Assembly: GCA_900770205.1 (NCBI GenBank)
Contig: CAAGJV010000058.1
Coordinates: forward strand, 1 to 6,946
From: Desulfovibrionaceae bacterium
GTDB taxonomy: Bacteria > Desulfobacterota > Desulfovibrionia > Desulfovibrionales > Desulfovibrionaceae
Direction of reading: 5' to 3'
DNA length: 6,946 nt
The notes below the pieces were generated by a model. It was not told the origin of the DNA and searched no databases. It saw only the letters and a list, made by a program, of their open reading frames with translations. The translations under genes and the position numbers were made by a program. This document shows, one piece after another, positions 6,186 to 6,946 of the stretch (position 1 is the stretch's first letter; each line of letters opens with the position of its first letter).

Positions 6186-6194
6186 AACATCTCT

Positions 6195-6227
6195 AGGCGG
6201 AGATTCTTCCAGAATCTCCGCCTTTTT
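6195..6227 (+). terminator. Intrinsic terminator of the small-peptide gene
   Basis: A perfect 13-base-pair stem (6195-6207 with 6211-6223) has a TCC loop and runs into five T residues (6223-6227). It separates the small-peptide unit from sbcD. Confidence 0.93.
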
Positions 6228-6313
6228 CGTGAAATACACTCGATTAATTGTCGTGACTTTGCCCTCCATACCCGCTATTCTTGCCTGTACTGCACTCGTC
6301 AACGTTTTTTATT

Positions 6314-6319
6314 GATAAT
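6314..6319 (+). promoter_or_regulatory. Candidate -10 element for sbcD
   Basis: GATAAT matches five of six -10 bases and sits after the upstream terminator. No good -35 lies at 16-18 bases. A start near 6326 would leave a leader of only about 15 bases. Confidence 0.22.
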
Positions 6320-6340
6320 ACCAAACGCCGATACGCTCTT

Positions 6341-6946
6341 ATGAATATCCTTCACACTTCCGACTGGCATCTTGGCCATACCCTCTATGGCAGAAAAAGG
6401 GAAAAAGAGTTTCTTGAATTTTTCGACTGGTTGCTTGCCCTCATAACACGTGAAAATGTTGAAACTCTCATCATTGCCGGGGATATTTTCGACAGCGCTC
6501 TTCCTGGAAATATCCCGCAGGCCATGTATTACCGTTTTCTACGCAGCGTGACCGCCCAGCCAAGCCCATGCCGGCATGTTATCATCATTGCCGGCAATCA
6601 CGATTCTCCCGCATTTCTCGATGCCCCTGCCGGGCTTCTTTCCTCCATGGATATCCATGTCATAGGGGCCGCCCGTTCTCCTGAAGAGGAAACTTTGCTT
6701 CTTAGCGACAGAGAAGGAAATCCGGAGCTTATCGTATGCGCCGTGCCATTTCTGCGCGACAGAGATCTTTACACCGCCAAAGATAAAGATACTCCGCTGG
6801 ATCGTGAACAGCGCATGGCTAAGGGCATGAAACTGCACTACGAACAGGCGGCGGAAGCTGCTGAAAAGCTTCGCGCAGGCAGAAACATTCCCATTCTTGC
6901 CACAGGACATCTTTTTGCCGCTGGCAGCATTGTTTCTGGCCCCCAA
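6341..6946 (+). CDS. sbcD: SbcD, nuclease subunit of the SbcCD exonuclease (3' truncated by window end)
   Basis: The frame runs from ATG at 6341 to the last base, giving 202 codons, about half of a typical SbcD. It begins MNILHTSDWHLGHTLYGRKR, the usual SbcD/Mre11 start. The metal-binding phosphoesterase residues are D8 and H10 (SDWH), D48 (AGDIFD), N86-H87-D88 (GNHDS), and H190 in TGHLF. SbcD with the SMC-like ATPase SbcC cleaves hairpins and protein-blocked DNA ends in the cytoplasm. sbcC would be expected downstream, beyond the window. No Shine-Dalgarno is visible before the ATG (CGATACGCTCTT), which is odd beside the strong sites of other genes here. The frame is open upstream to 6257, but the homologous start makes 6341 clear. 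It is separated from the small-peptide gene by that gene's terminator, so it has its own promoter. Confidence 0.93.
   Translation, partial: MNILHTSDWHLGHTLYGRKREKEFLEFFDWLLALITRENVETLIIAGDIFDSALPGNIPQAMYYRFLRSVTAQPSPCRHVIIIAGNHDSPAFLDAPAGLLSSMDIHVIGAARSPEEETLLLSDREGNPELIVCAVPFLRDRDLYTAKDKDTPLDREQRMAKGMKLHYEQAAEAAEKLRAGRNIPILATGHLFAAGSIVSGPQ

Noticed and set aside
5990..6190. 66-codon minus-strand frame over the small-peptide gene
   Set aside because: No ribosome site, crosses a hairpin and the A+T-rich leader; the plus-strand peptide has much better signals. An antisense RNA here is possible, but no convincing minus-strand promoter was found.
6539..6946. 135-codon minus-strand frame at the right end
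   Set aside because: Antisense shadow of sbcD, whose catalytic motifs are clear.

Overview
The window looks like chromosome from a sulfate-reducing or sulfite-respiring member of the Desulfovibrio group. The main reason is the run of three genes at the left end. They match subunits B, C and D of Qrc, the quinone reductase complex that passes periplasmic electrons from cytochrome c3 to menaquinone in these bacteria. The genes have moderate GC content, so GC-rich Desulfovibrio species seem less likely. I cannot name a species.

Left block (1-3801, + strand): the 3' part of qrcB, then qrcC and qrcD, with gaps of only 10 and 3 bases, closed by a strong intrinsic terminator. qrcA, the multihaem cytochrome subunit, would be expected upstream, outside the window. 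Together these genes encode a membrane complex: a molybdopterin-oxidoreductase-like protein and a four-cluster iron-sulfur protein feed electrons to a ten-helix NrfD-type quinone-reactive membrane subunit.

Middle block (3807-5525, - strand): a short dynamin-like GTPase followed by an HD-domain phosphohydrolase. The HD gene's Shine-Dalgarno overlaps the GTPase stop codon. The operon ends at its own terminator, tail to tail with the qrc terminator. The shared function of this pair is unknown.

Right block (5526-6340): a long non-coding stretch that includes a 91-base tract with a single G/C base. It leads into an unlisted 30-residue single-helix membrane peptide gene (6071-6163, + strand) with a perfect Shine-Dalgarno and its own strong terminator. 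The leader has a dyad, two overlapping alternative reading frames, and a hairpin after the stop codon that carries a perfect complement of the ribosome binding site. This layout recalls type I toxin or regulated small-membrane-protein genes and is the most novel item here.

Right end (6341-6946, + strand): the first 202 codons of sbcD, the nuclease subunit of the SbcCD DNA repair exonuclease, cut by the window edge. No tRNA, rRNA, CRISPR array, insertion sequence or phage gene was seen.
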